Source of the DNA: Microcella alkalica
GTDB taxonomy: Bacteria > Actinomycetota > Actinomycetes > Actinomycetales > Microbacteriaceae
Assembly: GCF_014137945.1 (NCBI RefSeq)
Contig: NZ_JACGWX010000001.1
Coordinates: forward strand, 434,001 to 498,000
Direction of reading: 5' to 3'
DNA length: 64,000 nucleotides
Part shown: piece by piece, positions 9,244 through 17,650 of the stretch
Position numbering within the stretch: position 1 is the stretch's first letter
Layout of the letters: every line of letters begins with the position of its first letter
Translations under genes and position numbers: made by a program
The notes under the pieces: model-generated
Told to the model about the DNA's origin: nothing
The model's database searches: none
The model's input: the letters and a program-made list of their open reading frames with translations, nothing else

Positions 9244-11514
9244 CTACGGGGCCGTGTCGGCCCGCCCGAGGACGTCGAGCATCCACGCGAGCTCGATCGC
9301 GCGCTGATTCCAGGCCGAGTACCGGCCCGAGACCCCGCCGTGGCCGGCCTCCATCTCGCAGCGCAGCAGCACGTCGGCGCCGACCTCGCGCAGCCGTGCG
9401 ACCCACTTCGCGGGCTCGACGTAGAGCACGCGCGTGTCGTTGAGCGAGGTGACGGCGAGGATGCGCGGGTAGGGCTGCTCGGTCACGTTCTCGTACGGCG
9501 CGTACTGCTTCATGTATGCGTACACGGCCGGGTCGTGCAGGGGGTCGCCCCACTCGTCCCACTCGATGACGGTGAGCGGCAGCTCGGGCTTGAGGATCGA
9601 CGTGAGCGGGTCGACGAACGGCACGTCGGCGAGGATGCCCGCGAAGAGCTCCGGGGCGATGTTCGCGACGGCGCCCATGAGCAACCCGCCCGCGCTGCCG
9701 CCCTCGGCGACGAGGCGGTCGGGCGCCGTGACGCCGGAGTCGACGAGGTGCCGGGCGGTCGCGACGAAGTCGGCGAACGTGGTGGTCTTCGACAGCGTCT
9801 TCCCGTTCTCGTACCAGGCGCGGCCGAGCTCGCCGCCGCCGCGCACGTGCGCGATCGCGAACACGACGCCGCGATCGAGCAGCGATAGGCGGGGGATCGA
9901 GAAGCCCGGATCCATGCTCGCCTCGTACGAGCCGTAGCCGTAGAGCAGCAGCGGGCTCGGCTCGGTGGTCTCGGCCGCACTGCTGCCGTTCTCGCCGCGA
10001 TCGCCGTCGAGGGAGGGCACGAGCCCGCGCTTCCACACGAGAGAGACGGGGATGCGCGTGCCGTCGGCCGCGACCGCCCAGTCGCGCCGCTCGCCGTAGT
10101 CGGCCGAGTCGTACCCGCCGAGGACGGGCTGGCGCTTGAGGATGATCCACTCGCCGGTCGCGACTACGTGGTTGGCGACGGTCGCGGGCTCGATGAAGCT
10201 CGTGTACCCGACGCGCAGCATCGGCTGACCCCACTCGGGGTTGCCGCTCGCGCCGATCGAGACGAGCCCGTCGCCGACCGTCAGGTCGACGAAGTCGAGC
10301 TCCTGCTCGCGGATGCCCGGCGCGAGGGTCGCGACGCCCGTGCGCGGCAGGCCGTCGCGACGCGAGTCGAGCACGAGGAAGCCCGCGAAGGCGTCGACGC
10401 CTTCGACCCGCCGGCCGGGGATGTGCGGCACGAGCGCCACGATCGGGTCGAGCCCAGCATCCGCCGCCGCATCGCCCGTCACCGCATGGCCCGTCGCGAT
10501 CGGGACGGAGTCGACCTGGAAGTCGGGAGCTCCGTCGTTGTGGGTGATGAGCCAGCGATCGCGGCCGTCGATGATCGCGTGCTCGACGTCGTACTCGACG
10601 CCGTCGACGCGGGGGCGGATGACCGCGAATTCCCCTTCCGGGGTCGCGGCGTCGAGGTAGCGCACCTCGCTCGTGATCGAGCTCGAGGCCTCGATGAGCA
10701 GGAAGCGCTGCGAGCGGGTGAGGCCCGCGCCGACCCAGTAGGCGTCGTCGGGCTCGTGGAAGACCGGCACGTCGCCGCTCGCCTCGCCGCCGACGGTGCC
10801 GACGGCGTGCCGCCAGACGGTGTCCGGGCGCCAGCTGTCGTCGACGGTGCAGTAGAAGACGAAGCGGCCGTCGGGGGTGAAGAACGCGCCCGCCGCCGTG
10901 TGGGCGATCTCGTCGGGGAGGTTCTCGCCGGTCTCGAGGTCGCGGATCCGCAGCGTGTATCGCTCGTCGCCCTCGGTGTCGGTCGCGTAGAGCATGAACC
11001 GGCCGTCGAGTGTGATGTCGAGCGAGCCGAGACTGAAGAACTCGTGCCCTTCGGCCTCGGCGTTGGCGTCGAGGATGACCTGCTCGCCTTCGCGCGGCTG
11101 CGAGGGGTCGTCGAGCGGGGGCGGGGGCGTCCACGCCGCCGGGTCGAATGGGTTCGACGGGTCGATCGGCGCGGCTGGCACGCGGCACTGGATCGCGTAC
11201 TGCAGCCCTTCGACCGTGCGCCCGTAGTACCACCAGTCGCCCTCGCGGACGGGGATGCCCATGTCGGTCTCGCGGACGCGATTCTTGATCTCAGCGACGA
11301 TGCGCTCGCGCAGCGGTTCGAGGTGCGCCATGCGGGCCTCGCTGTAGGCGTTCTCGGCGCGCAGGTGGTCGAGCACCGTCGGGCTCTCCTTGTCGCGCAG
11401 CCACTCGTAGTGGTCGACGACGACGTCGCCGTGGTGCTCGCGGTGCTGGGGGATTCGCTCGGCGATCGGGGGGGTCGGGATGCTCGGGACGGGCTGCGCG
11501 GTCGACTCAGTCAC
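9244..11514 (-). CDS. Prolyl oligopeptidase family S9A, oligopeptidase B-like
   Basis: A 756-residue serine peptidase with an N-terminal seven-bladed propeller and a C-terminal alpha/beta-hydrolase domain. The triad is S607 in EGGSAGGLL, D693 in SLNDTRV and H725 in EAGHGG. The family cleaves short peptides after basic residues (oligopeptidase B) or proline in the cytoplasm. The opening HREHHGDVVVDHYEWLRD is typical. I chose GTG 11514, which follows a TACGCT hexamer by 6 bases; the longer reading frame runs into a tandem repeat and is not protein-like. Confidence 0.9.
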   Translation of the reverse strand: MTESTAQPVPSIPTPPIAERIPQHREHHGDVVVDHYEWLRDKESPTVLDHLRAENAYSEARMAHLEPLRERIVAEIKNRVRETDMGIPVREGDWWYYGRTVEGLQYAIQCRVPAAPIDPSNPFDPAAWTPPPPLDDPSQPREGEQVILDANAEAEGHEFFSLGSLDITLDGRFMLYATDTEGDERYTLRIRDLETGENLPDEIAHTAAGAFFTPDGRFVFYCTVDDSWRPDTVWRHAVGTVGGEASGDVPVFHEPDDAYWVGAGLTRSQRFLLIEASSSITSEVRYLDAATPEGEFAVIRPRVDGVEYDVEHAIIDGRDRWLITHNDGAPDFQVDSVPIATGHAVTGDAAADAGLDPIVALVPHIPGRRVEGVDAFAGFLVLDSRRDGLPRTGVATLAPGIREQELDFVDLTVGDGLVSIGASGNPEWGQPMLRVGYTSFIEPATVANHVVATGEWIILKRQPVLGGYDSADYGERRDWAVAADGTRIPVSLVWKRGLVPSLDGDRGENGSSAAETTEPSPLLLYGYGSYEASMDPGFSIPRLSLLDRGVVFAIAHVRGGGELGRAWYENGKTLSKTTTFADFVATARHLVDSGVTAPDRLVAEGGSAGGLLMGAVANIAPELFAGILADVPFVDPLTSILKPELPLTVIEWDEWGDPLHDPAVYAYMKQYAPYENVTEQPYPRILAVTSLNDTRVLYVEPAKWVARLREVGADVLLRCEMEAGHGGVSGRYSAWNQRAIELAWMLDVLGRADTAP

Positions 11515-11520
11515 CTCGCC

Positions 11521-11526
11521 AGCGTA
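11521..11526 (-). promoter_or_regulatory. Leaderless -10 hexamer of the oligopeptidase gene
   Basis: TACGCT on the minus strand, 6 bases before GTG 11514. It fixes the start of the oligopeptidase. Confidence 0.5.
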
Positions 11527-11946
11527 GGTGGCGCCGCTGGGTGGGGGTCGACTTCGGCGCGCGGGCGCGGGCGCGGGGGCGCTGTGCGCGGTGTGCTGTC
11601 GCTGGGGTGCGGCTCTCTCTTTTTTGAATGTGCCTCCAGCAGCACATGCCTCCCGTGGCAGGTGATCGTCCCGAATCCGCAACTCGGCTGCGCTCGGCCG
11701 CGCTCGACGGCACGTGCCGCGAGAGGCACACTCGCCCAGCAGAAAATCTCTTCCTGCTCCGAGCCGATGCCGTCGCGCCGCCGCGGACGGGCAGGACTCA
11801 CGAGGTCCGTCCCGCCGACCCCAGACCCGCCGACCCCAGACCCGCCGACCCCAGACCCGCCGACCCCAGACCCGCCGACCCCAGACCCGCCGCACCCTTC
11901 CTCAGTCCGACCCGATCCACCTGGTCCTCTCGCAGGGCGCGCTCGC
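11527..11946. other. Non-coding stretch between divergent genes
   Basis: About 420 bases with no convincing gene and no tRNA cloverleaf on inspection. It holds a GC-rich repeat-poor segment, a short TCTCTCTTTTTT run near 11608 and the 15-bp tandem repeat listed separately. Confidence 0.6.
11811..11892. repeat. 15-bp tandem repeat, about 5.5 copies
   Basis: The unit CCCGCCGACCCCAGA repeats exactly five times from 11811 to 11885, followed by a partial copy. It lies upstream of the J-domain gene in a non-coding region and is a likely slippage-prone minisatellite. Confidence 0.95.
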
Positions 11947-11952
11947 TAGGCT
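11947..11952 (+). promoter_or_regulatory. -10 hexamer of the J-domain/NERD gene
   Basis: TAGGCT, 9 bases before ATG 11962, leaving little or no leader. Confidence 0.45.
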
Positions 11953-11961
11953 CAGAGCACC

Positions 11962-12894
11962 ATGTCCGAGTCACCCCTCGCCGCGAACCCGTACGAGGTT
12001 CTCGGCGTCGCCCCGACCGCGAGCGAGGACGACCTCAAGCGGGCCTACCGCCGCCGCCTCCGTCAGGCGCACCCCGACACGGGCGGGTCGAGCGCCGAGT
12101 TCGATCGCGTGCAGCAGGCGTGGCAGCGCGTCGGCACGCCGTCGGCGCGCTACGCCTACGACTCGGGCGCCGACGTCGGCGCGGGCGGCTCCGCGGCCTG
12201 GACGTCGGGGAGCGCCGGCGGAGCAGGAGGCGCGCGTCGCGGCGACTCGCGCCCGAACGCGAAGTCGCACGGGCATCCCGGCGGCATGTACCGCGAGCGG
12301 TACCTTGCGATGATGCGCGAGTGGGTGGGGCGGGGGGCCGCGCTCGACGACCCGTACGACCCGCAGCTCGTGCGGAGCGCGCCGCGCGAGATCCGGCACA
12401 CGCTCGCCGCGGCGGTCGCCGAGGAGAAGACCGCGACGGCGCTCGCGACGCTCGGCATCGGCTTCACGATCTGGCACGACGTCGTCGCCGGCCCCGGCCC
12501 CGACGACAAGGTCGACCACGTCGTGCTCGGCCCGACCGGCCTCTGGGCGGTGCTCAGCGAGGACTGGGGCGGCCCCGTCAAAGTGAAGCGGGGCGACCTC
12601 ATCGGCGAGGGCCTCGCGGCGGCGGAGAAGCCCCTGCACCAGCTCGGCATGCGTGCGAAGACGATCGCGCGGTCGGCGAGAGTCAAGTTCTCGGGCCTCG
12701 TCATCGTCGTGGAGGACTCGCAGGCGCCCGCGTCGCTCACCGAACTCGGCAGCGTGCGCGGCGCCCAGGGGATGCTCGTGGAGCGCTCGCGCCTCGTCAA
12801 CCTGCTCCGCACGGGGCTGCCGGGCGTCGGCGTCGGCGGCACCGACCTGTTCGAAGTCCGCACGCGCCTGCAGGCGAGCATCCGCTTCGTCTGA
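11962..12894 (+). CDS. J-domain and NERD-like fusion protein
   Basis: A 310-residue protein. Residues 9-70 form a DnaJ J domain with the HPD motif at 37-39, which in the family stimulates DnaK ATPase. After a Gly/Ser-rich linker, residues from about 150 resemble a NERD (nuclease-related) domain: EEKTATALATL, then FTIWHDVV and KVDHVVLGPTGLWAV. The usual E-x-K that completes the NERD active site is replaced by LSEDWGG, so nuclease activity is doubtful. No zinc or C-terminal DnaJ domains are present. The partner is unknown. Confidence 0.78.
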   Translation: MSESPLAANPYEVLGVAPTASEDDLKRAYRRRLRQAHPDTGGSSAEFDRVQQAWQRVGTPSARYAYDSGADVGAGGSAAWTSGSAGGAGGARRGDSRPNAKSHGHPGGMYRERYLAMMREWVGRGAALDDPYDPQLVRSAPREIRHTLAAAVAEEKTATALATLGIGFTIWHDVVAGPGPDDKVDHVVLGPTGLWAVLSEDWGGPVKVKRGDLIGEGLAAAEKPLHQLGMRAKTIARSARVKFSGLVIVVEDSQAPASLTELGSVRGAQGMLVERSRLVNLLRTGLPGVGVGGTDLFEVRTRLQASIRFV

Positions 12895-13061
12895 CGAACG
12901 CGTCGCCGACGCGCACGGCGTATTCGCCACCCACTGACAGAGAACACGCGGTCTCGCTCCAGCGTCCTCCCCGTCTCGCGGCGCACTATTGCCCGCACGC
13001 GCAGTCCGCCGTCTGCATGATCGGGTGGCCGGCGGGCTGCGCGCTGACGAAAGGGACGACG

Positions 13062-13499
13062 ATGACCTGGAAGTCGAAGTCGAGCGGGCCGGTGCGCCGG
13101 CTGTGGGCGACGGATGCTCCGCGCGAGCCGCAGTTCGCCACGAAGTCGCTCAAGCAGGGGCCGTGGGCCTTGCAGCCGAAGCCGAAGCGCGAGCCCACGA
13201 CGCAGGAGATCCCGGTTCTCGACGGCGCCCTCGGCGCGCGCGAGCGCGACAAGCTCGCCGGCCTCATGGATCAGATGCGGTTCGACCTCGGTCGCGGGCA
13301 CCACCTCGAGGCGGATGCTCTGCTGCGTGAGCGGCTCAAGGCGAGCCGCATGTCGCTCAGCGACGGGGAGATCGACGATCTCATCGAGTCGCTCAGGGAC
13401 GTCGACCGAGCGCGGCGCCTCCGCGAAGAGCGCGAGGAGCGGGAAGCGGCGGAGGAGGCCGAGGCGGCCGCGTCGGCCGGCCCGGCCCCCGCGGCCTGA
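13062..13499 (+). CDS. Small charged protein of unknown function, paralogue of the next gene
   Basis: A 145-residue soluble protein. Residues about 55-115 form a helical segment (LDGALGARERDKLAGLMDQ ... LLRERLKASRMSLSDGEIDDLI), then a Glu/Arg-rich coiled coil and an Ala-rich tail. The helical segment aligns with the C-terminus of the protein encoded at 13556. ATG 13062 follows AAAGGGA at good spacing; the frame is open upstream but lacks coding character there. I do not recognise a known family. Confidence 0.7.
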   Translation: MTWKSKSSGPVRRLWATDAPREPQFATKSLKQGPWALQPKPKREPTTQEIPVLDGALGARERDKLAGLMDQMRFDLGRGHHLEADALLRERLKASRMSLSDGEIDDLIESLRDVDRARRLREEREEREAAEEAEAAASAGPAPAA

Positions 13500-13555
13500 G
13501 AGTTCGCCGAGCAGGCGTTCAGGTAACGTCCCGGTAGCGGGGCCAGGGTCGTCGC

Positions 13556-14005
13556 ATGACTTGGCAGCCGAACGAGAACTCCCCGTCCCGCCTCGACCCG
13601 CGCGATGTCGAAGGCACGCCCCCTCCCGGAAGCGGCTCCGGCGAGCTCGTCGAGAACGGCGAAGCCGACCGCTCCGTGCAGGACGGCGGCCCCGTCGTCG
13701 CCGCCGACCACCCTGGTCGCCTCACCGAGTCCGCGAGCGGTGCCGAGCGCGACGCGGCCGTCCGCTACCCCTCCGACCCCGACACCCCGCAGCAGAGCGG
13801 ACCGATCGAGGATGGCGCGCTCGACGCGACCGACGAGCAGAAGATCGACGGCATCCTCGCCCAGACGCGGCAGGATCTCGAGCAGGGCCACGGCCGATCC
13901 GCTCACGAGCTCCTCGCTCAGCGGTTCGAGCAGTCGCGCATCCCCGTGTCGGAGGAGCGCCTCGCCGAGCTCGCGGCCTCGCTGCAGCAGCATGAGAAGC
14001 ACTGA
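13556..14005 (+). CDS. Small acidic protein of unknown function, paralogue of the previous gene
   Basis: A 149-residue protein. Residues 1-85 are polar and low-complexity, probably disordered. Residues about 85-145 (EDGALDATDEQKIDGIL ... ELLAQRFEQSRIPVSEERLAEL) align well with the helical part of the upstream neighbour, suggesting tandem duplication. No Shine-Dalgarno is obvious. Its 3' end overlaps the tail of the convergent DUF429 gene by 88 bases. Function unknown. Confidence 0.65.
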   Translation: MTWQPNENSPSRLDPRDVEGTPPPGSGSGELVENGEADRSVQDGGPVVAADHPGRLTESASGAERDAAVRYPSDPDTPQQSGPIEDGALDATDEQKIDGILAQTRQDLEQGHGRSAHELLAQRFEQSRIPVSEERLAELAASLQQHEKH

Positions 14006-14883
14006 CCGCTGATCGAGGGCGCCCCGGTCTGCCGCGAATCCGCGGTCGGGCCGCGCTGCTCGGGGCGCGCGGGGGCGACGATCGTCGCCCGACGGCCCCG
14101 GGCATCCACCTCGCCCGTCTCGGCCCCGAGCACCTGCGTGCGCTCGGGGCCGTTCGCGTGCCAGAGGGCGGCCGTCCAGGCGCAGATCGCCGCATCGAGG
14201 AGGTCCTCCCGATGCTTGTAGGCGCGGTCGACGAGCGGCGAGGGCTCGTCGACGAGTGCGCGTGTCGCGGGGTGGCTGCGCAGGTCGAGTGGCGGCGAGC
14301 TCGAGGCGAGGCGTGCGAGCCGCGCGATGAGGTCATCGCACGCGTCTGCGCGGAGGCGGCGGGCATCCGCCCGGTCGATTCCGGGGATGAGCCGCTTGTA
14401 GCGCGGACGCTCGATGTCGTAGCCGAGCTCGGCGACGCCGACGAGCGTCGTGTACGGGTAGCACTCGAAGGCGACGGTCGTGCCGGCGGGCGGCGGCCAT
14501 GTGCCGTCGGTGTAGCGGATGCCGCGGGGCTCGAGGGCGGCGAGGAGCAGCTCCCCGGCGCGTGCCGCCGCGCCCGCGTTCGACGCGTTCGCGGCGACCT
14601 TCCATCGGCCGTAGCGGGAGGAGACCTCGCGCTCCGCGGCGCGCATGCCGGTGGGGTTGGGCACGATCAGGGGCGCGTCGATCGCGATGACGTCGCCCCG
14701 CTGCTCGTGCGCGGCGATGAAGTCGTGGACGGCGTCGACTCCGCGGGCCCAGCCGGCGTCGAGGATGGCGCCATCGTCGTCGAGGAGGCAGAGGCCGGTC
14801 TCGTTGGGCGGGCGGACGCGGCCGGTGCGCGGGTCGGGCCTGCGGAGACCCCAGGCGAGGTCGATGCCGAAGTAGCGCGCCAC
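13918..14883 (-). CDS. DUF429 family protein (RNase H-like fold)
   Basis: A 321-residue protein. The N-terminus YFGIDLAWG carries the acidic residue of the RNase H-like fold. IAIDAPLIVPN, FECYPYTTLVG and KHREDLLDAAICAWTA are the standard DUF429 blocks. Biochemical function is not established for the family. The last 70 residues are low-complexity and cross the antisense gene, so the functional domain probably ends near residue 250. GTG 14883 follows TAGGCT by 6 bases. Confidence 0.82.
   Translation of the reverse strand: MARYFGIDLAWGLRRPDPRTGRVRPPNETGLCLLDDDGAILDAGWARGVDAVHDFIAAHEQRGDVIAIDAPLIVPNPTGMRAAEREVSSRYGRWKVAANASNAGAAARAGELLLAALEPRGIRYTDGTWPPPAGTTVAFECYPYTTLVGVAELGYDIERPRYKRLIPGIDRADARRLRADACDDLIARLARLASSSPPLDLRSHPATRALVDEPSPLVDRAYKHREDLLDAAICAWTAALWHANGPERTQVLGAETGEVDARGRRATIVAPARPEQRGPTADSRQTGAPSISGQCFSCCCSEAASSARRSSDTGMRDCSNR
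14019..14068. terminator. Possible terminator hairpin after the small-protein pair
   Basis: GCGCCCCG at 14019 pairs with CGGGGCGC at 14061. It lies 14 bases past the stop of the 13556 gene, inside the tail of DUF429. There is no U-run, so this is a weak call. Confidence 0.3.
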
Positions 14884-14889
14884 GCGGCG

Positions 14890-14895
14890 AGCCTA
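14890..14895 (-). promoter_or_regulatory. Leaderless -10 hexamer of the DUF429 gene
   Basis: TAGGCT on the minus strand, 6 bases before GTG 14883. Confidence 0.55.
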
Positions 14896-14933
14896 GGCGG
14901 ACGTGCTGGACGCGGTCGGCGCGCTGGTCGTCG

Positions 14934-15929
14934 TCAGGCGGCGACGGTGCGGGCGACGTGGCGGAGGATCGCGTCGCGGGTCTCGGCGGAGGTGGGCGGT
15001 TCGGCGCCGGGGCGCGCGATCGTCAGGGCCGCGGTCTGCTGGGCCCATTCGCCGACGGCGCGCAGGGTGCGCTCGTCGATGCGACGCAGCTGTTCGCGGC
15101 GGTCGGCTCCGAGGAGGCCGACGATACCGAGGCCGGCGATGAGGCCCGCGGTCATCGCGTCGCCGGCGCCGATCGTGTCTTCGACGGCGCCGTCGTAGCC
15201 GGGCAGGTCGATGATGTGCTCGGCGGTGACGAGCAGGGCTCCGTCGGCGGCGCGGGTGATGATCGCGAGGCAGGCGCCGCGTCGGATCCAGCGCTGGGCG
15301 ATGGCGATGTGCGTCTCGTCGCCGTAGAGGTAGGCGACGTCCTCGTCGCTGGCCTTGACGATGTCGCTCAGGCCGGCCTGGCGCTCGACGCGGATGCGGG
15401 CGGTGACGGGGTCGGTGTCGTGGGCGGGGCGGATGTTGGGGTCGTAGCTGATCGTCGCGGTCGCGCGGGCGTCGCGGACGGTGTTCTCCAGGTCGTCGCA
15501 GCACGTGTGCATGGCGGCGGCGAGTGAGCCGAAGTGGAGAACGTCGACAGGGCGGTGGTCGGGCATGCCGCAGCCGAGGCTCCAGTCGAGGTCGAAGGAG
15601 TACTCGGCGGAGCCGTCGGCGCGCAAGTGGGCGATCGCGGTGGAGGTCGTGCCGGCGCGCATGGGCACCAGCAGGTCCACGCCTTCGCGGACGAGTCGCT
15701 CCTCGAGGAGGTCGCCGCGCTGGTCGGCCCCGAGCTCGGTGACGAACTGAACGTCGATCCCCTGGCGGGCGAGGCCGATGCTGGCGTTCATCGGGCTTCC
15801 GCCGGGATGCTCGCGCGTCTGCGGCTGGTCGCCGTCTCGGTCGTCGTGGACGATGTCGATCAGCGATTCGCCGATCACGAGTGCTCGTGTGCGCGTCGGT
15901 GGCGTCGTGAGACGTCGGGTGTCCACCAT
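14934..15929 (-). CDS. PfkB-family carbohydrate kinase, fructokinase-like
   Basis: A 331-residue ribokinase-fold kinase. Signature 1 is GGSPMNASIGLARQG (about 43-57), and signature 2 with the catalytic base is DTIGAGDAMTAGL (D251, D257). The sugar is not certain; fructose is the usual assignment for this subgroup, whereas ribose or 2-keto-3-deoxygluconate are alternatives. ATG 15929 has GGGGAGG at good spacing. An inverted repeat 22-40 bases upstream suggests control by a dimeric repressor. Confidence 0.85.
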   Translation of the reverse strand: MVDTRRLTTPPTRTRALVIGESLIDIVHDDRDGDQPQTREHPGGSPMNASIGLARQGIDVQFVTELGADQRGDLLEERLVREGVDLLVPMRAGTTSTAIAHLRADGSAEYSFDLDWSLGCGMPDHRPVDVLHFGSLAAAMHTCCDDLENTVRDARATATISYDPNIRPAHDTDPVTARIRVERQAGLSDIVKASDEDVAYLYGDETHIAIAQRWIRRGACLAIITRAADGALLVTAEHIIDLPGYDGAVEDTIGAGDAMTAGLIAGLGIVGLLGADRREQLRRIDERTLRAVGEWAQQTAALTIARPGAEPPTSAETRDAILRHVARTVAA

Positions 15930-15950
15930 TGCACCTCCCCTTGGATGTGC

Positions 15951-15969
15951 CGACCACCCCCAGTGGTCG
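15951..15969. promoter_or_regulatory. Candidate operator upstream of the PfkB kinase
   Basis: CGACCAC and GTGGTCG are exact reverse complements around CCCCA. A TAGAAC hexamer on the minus strand (15969-15974) directly abuts it, so the site would cover the transcription start. Confidence 0.5.
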
Positions 15970-16040
15970 TTCTAGTGCGACGTTATCTCGTGAACAGCAG
16001 GTAAACGAGAGGTTGAGACCATTTCACCCTCGCTTTGGGG

Positions 16041-16062
16041 GTGTCCACCTTAAGGGGGACAC
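16041..16062. promoter_or_regulatory. C/G-run palindrome, member of a recurring motif
   Basis: GTGTCCACC and GGGGGACAC flank TTAA; 8 of 9 arm positions pair. It lies between the PfkB kinase start and the end of the PKD-domain gene. Confidence 0.5.
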
Positions 16063-16085
16063 TCTGGGGGACTTCATGTTGTCGG

Positions 16086-16931
16086 TCAGCAGCCGGGGCC
16101 GCGTGGGTTGGAGACGCAGTCTCGGTCGACGAGGGCGGTAGCGGCGCTGTCAGCGACGACGATCTCGATCGGGGGGGAGGGGATGGCGAGGGTGCCGGGT
16201 ATGGCGGTGAAGGGGCCGGAGCCGCCGACGCGGTACTCGGCGGCGTAGTCGACGAGGAGGGTGATGGTGTAGGTGCCGGAGGCGGTGTAGACGTGGCTCG
16301 TGGGGGTGGGGTCGAACTCGTCGAGGCCGAGAGCTTCCCACGTGGCGCCGGGGGTGGAGGTGCTGAGCGGGGCGGATCCGTCGCCGTAGTCGAAGAGGTA
16401 GGCGACGGGGGTGAAGCGCACCTCGGCGACGGTGCCGAAGAGCTCGCCGGTGCGGACGCTGCTGCCGCCGGTGGCAAGGATGTTCGCGTCTAGCCCCCGG
16501 ACGGCCCAGCCGCTCGGCTCGGAGGTGAGGGTCGCGAGCTCGGGTCGGAAGGAGGCGACGTCGCGGATCGTGATGCCGGGGGTGCCCGGCGCGGCGTCAG
16601 CGGGCGGGGGAGCGGTGTGGGCGCCGGGGCGGGCGGCGCTGCAGTCGGCGGCGACGTCGCCCTGCGCGACGCACCGCTCGACGGGGACGACCCAGGGCGG
16701 GATGCCGGGGGGCGGGGTCCATGCCGACGCTGACTGCTGCCCGCGCGCGTCGTTTCCGGCCGACCTTGACTCAGTCCCGTCGCTTCCTTGCCGCTCTTGT
16801 GAACCGGTCAACGTAGCGGTGTCACCATCTGTCGTTGAGTCGAGCTGGTTCTCCCATACGTTCGCCGATGCCGGAACTGAAAACCCCACTGCGAGAGCGA
16901 GTGCGACTACTAGGACTGCCAGGCAGCGCAC
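16086..16931 (-). CDS. Secreted PKD-domain protein
   Basis: A 281-residue exported protein. The signal peptide (VLVVALALAVGF then PASANV) suggests cleavage after ASA. Residues about 150-260 form a PKD-like beta-sandwich (YLFDYGDGSAP, then TSHVYTASGTYTITLLVDY). Two cysteine pairs (VERCVAQGDVAADCSAA and RDCVSNPRGPGC) may form disulfides. Its GTG start overlaps the upstream lipoprotein gene by 22 bases, implying coupled expression. It may bind the cell surface or a partner protein; no enzyme domain is seen. Confidence 0.8.
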   Translation of the reverse strand: MRCLAVLVVALALAVGFSVPASANVWENQLDSTTDGDTATLTGSQERQGSDGTESRSAGNDARGQQSASAWTPPPGIPPWVVPVERCVAQGDVAADCSAARPGAHTAPPPADAAPGTPGITIRDVASFRPELATLTSEPSGWAVRGLDANILATGGSSVRTGELFGTVAEVRFTPVAYLFDYGDGSAPLSTSTPGATWEALGLDEFDPTPTSHVYTASGTYTITLLVDYAAEYRVGGSGPFTAIPGTLAIPSPPIEIVVADSAATALVDRDCVSNPRGPGC

Positions 16932-17476
16932 GACTCAACCTCCTCGACCTCCGAGTACTCCTCCAGCGTCCAGTCCTCTGGAGCAGTGAAAGACACAACG
17001 GACTCGATGACGTACGCCGTGGGGCGATCGGCACTTACGACAGACTCGCCGGCCTCGTTCAAGACATCAACGCCTGTGTTGCTTAGGCAGTTGTAGGTGA
17101 CGACTTCGGTCGACGACTCCGTCGAGATGACCTGCTGCAGGACGGACTTTTCGAGCCTGGTCTCACCGATGGAGATGAGACCTTCTTGCTGCCAGCGCTC
17201 GGCTCCCTGTAGGTCGTCGGTCCAAACCTCGTTGGAGACCAGGGGTCGAATGCGCTCTGGATCAGTTCCGCCCTCCTGAAGCACCGTGTTCACAACGGCC
17301 AGGTACTCGGCATAAGCCGCCTCGGCGGCCGCGAGCGCTTCCTCGTCGCTCGCGAACAACGGCTCGGCCTCGGCCGCGGGCGGCGCGCTGGGCACGGCGG
17401 CTTCGGGCGAGCATCCGGCGAGAGCGAATGCGGATGCGGCGATCAAGAGCGCGAGGGGCAGGCGAGGCGACGTCAC
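16910..17476 (-). CDS. Lipoprotein of unknown function
   Basis: A 188-residue lipoprotein. GTG 17476 begins a classic signal (RLPLALLIAASAFALAGC) whose lipobox ALAGC would be lipidated and anchored outside the membrane. The mature part starts with an Ala/Glu-rich helix and ends in mixed alpha/beta sequence with CLSNTGVDVL and ESCAAWQS. TACCCT ends 6 bases before the GTG, favouring this start over 17569. Base composition is visibly less GC-rich than neighbours. It overlaps the PKD gene and probably forms an operon with it. Confidence 0.75.
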   Translation of the reverse strand: MTSPRLPLALLIAASAFALAGCSPEAAVPSAPPAAEAEPLFASDEEALAAAEAAYAEYLAVVNTVLQEGGTDPERIRPLVSNEVWTDDLQGAERWQQEGLISIGETRLEKSVLQQVISTESSTEVVTYNCLSNTGVDVLNEAGESVVSADRPTAYVIESVVSFTAPEDWTLEEYSEVEEVESCAAWQS

Positions 17477-17482
17477 CCGCAC

Positions 17483-17488
17483 AGGGTA
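17483..17488 (-). promoter_or_regulatory. Leaderless -10 hexamer of the lipoprotein gene
   Basis: TACCCT on the minus strand, 6 bases before GTG 17476. Confidence 0.55.
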
Positions 17489-17650
17489 GACAGAGCATTC
17501 GTCGCCCTCGGACGTTCTCCACACTCTCGAAGTACCGCTCAAGAACTGACGATTGGGGAGGAGCGGCACCGCGGTCAGCGTTCCCGTGAAACCCGCGTAC
17601 CGTTAACTGGTGGGCCACGAGCCCGCAACGGAGTGAGGGAGCAGCAGTAC

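Noticed and set aside
11527-11810. A tRNA gene in the gap before the J-domain gene
   Set aside because: No acceptor/T-arm pairing was found on either strand.
11811-11892. Possible CRISPR array
   Set aside because: The 15-bp units are directly adjacent with no spacers and there are no cas genes.
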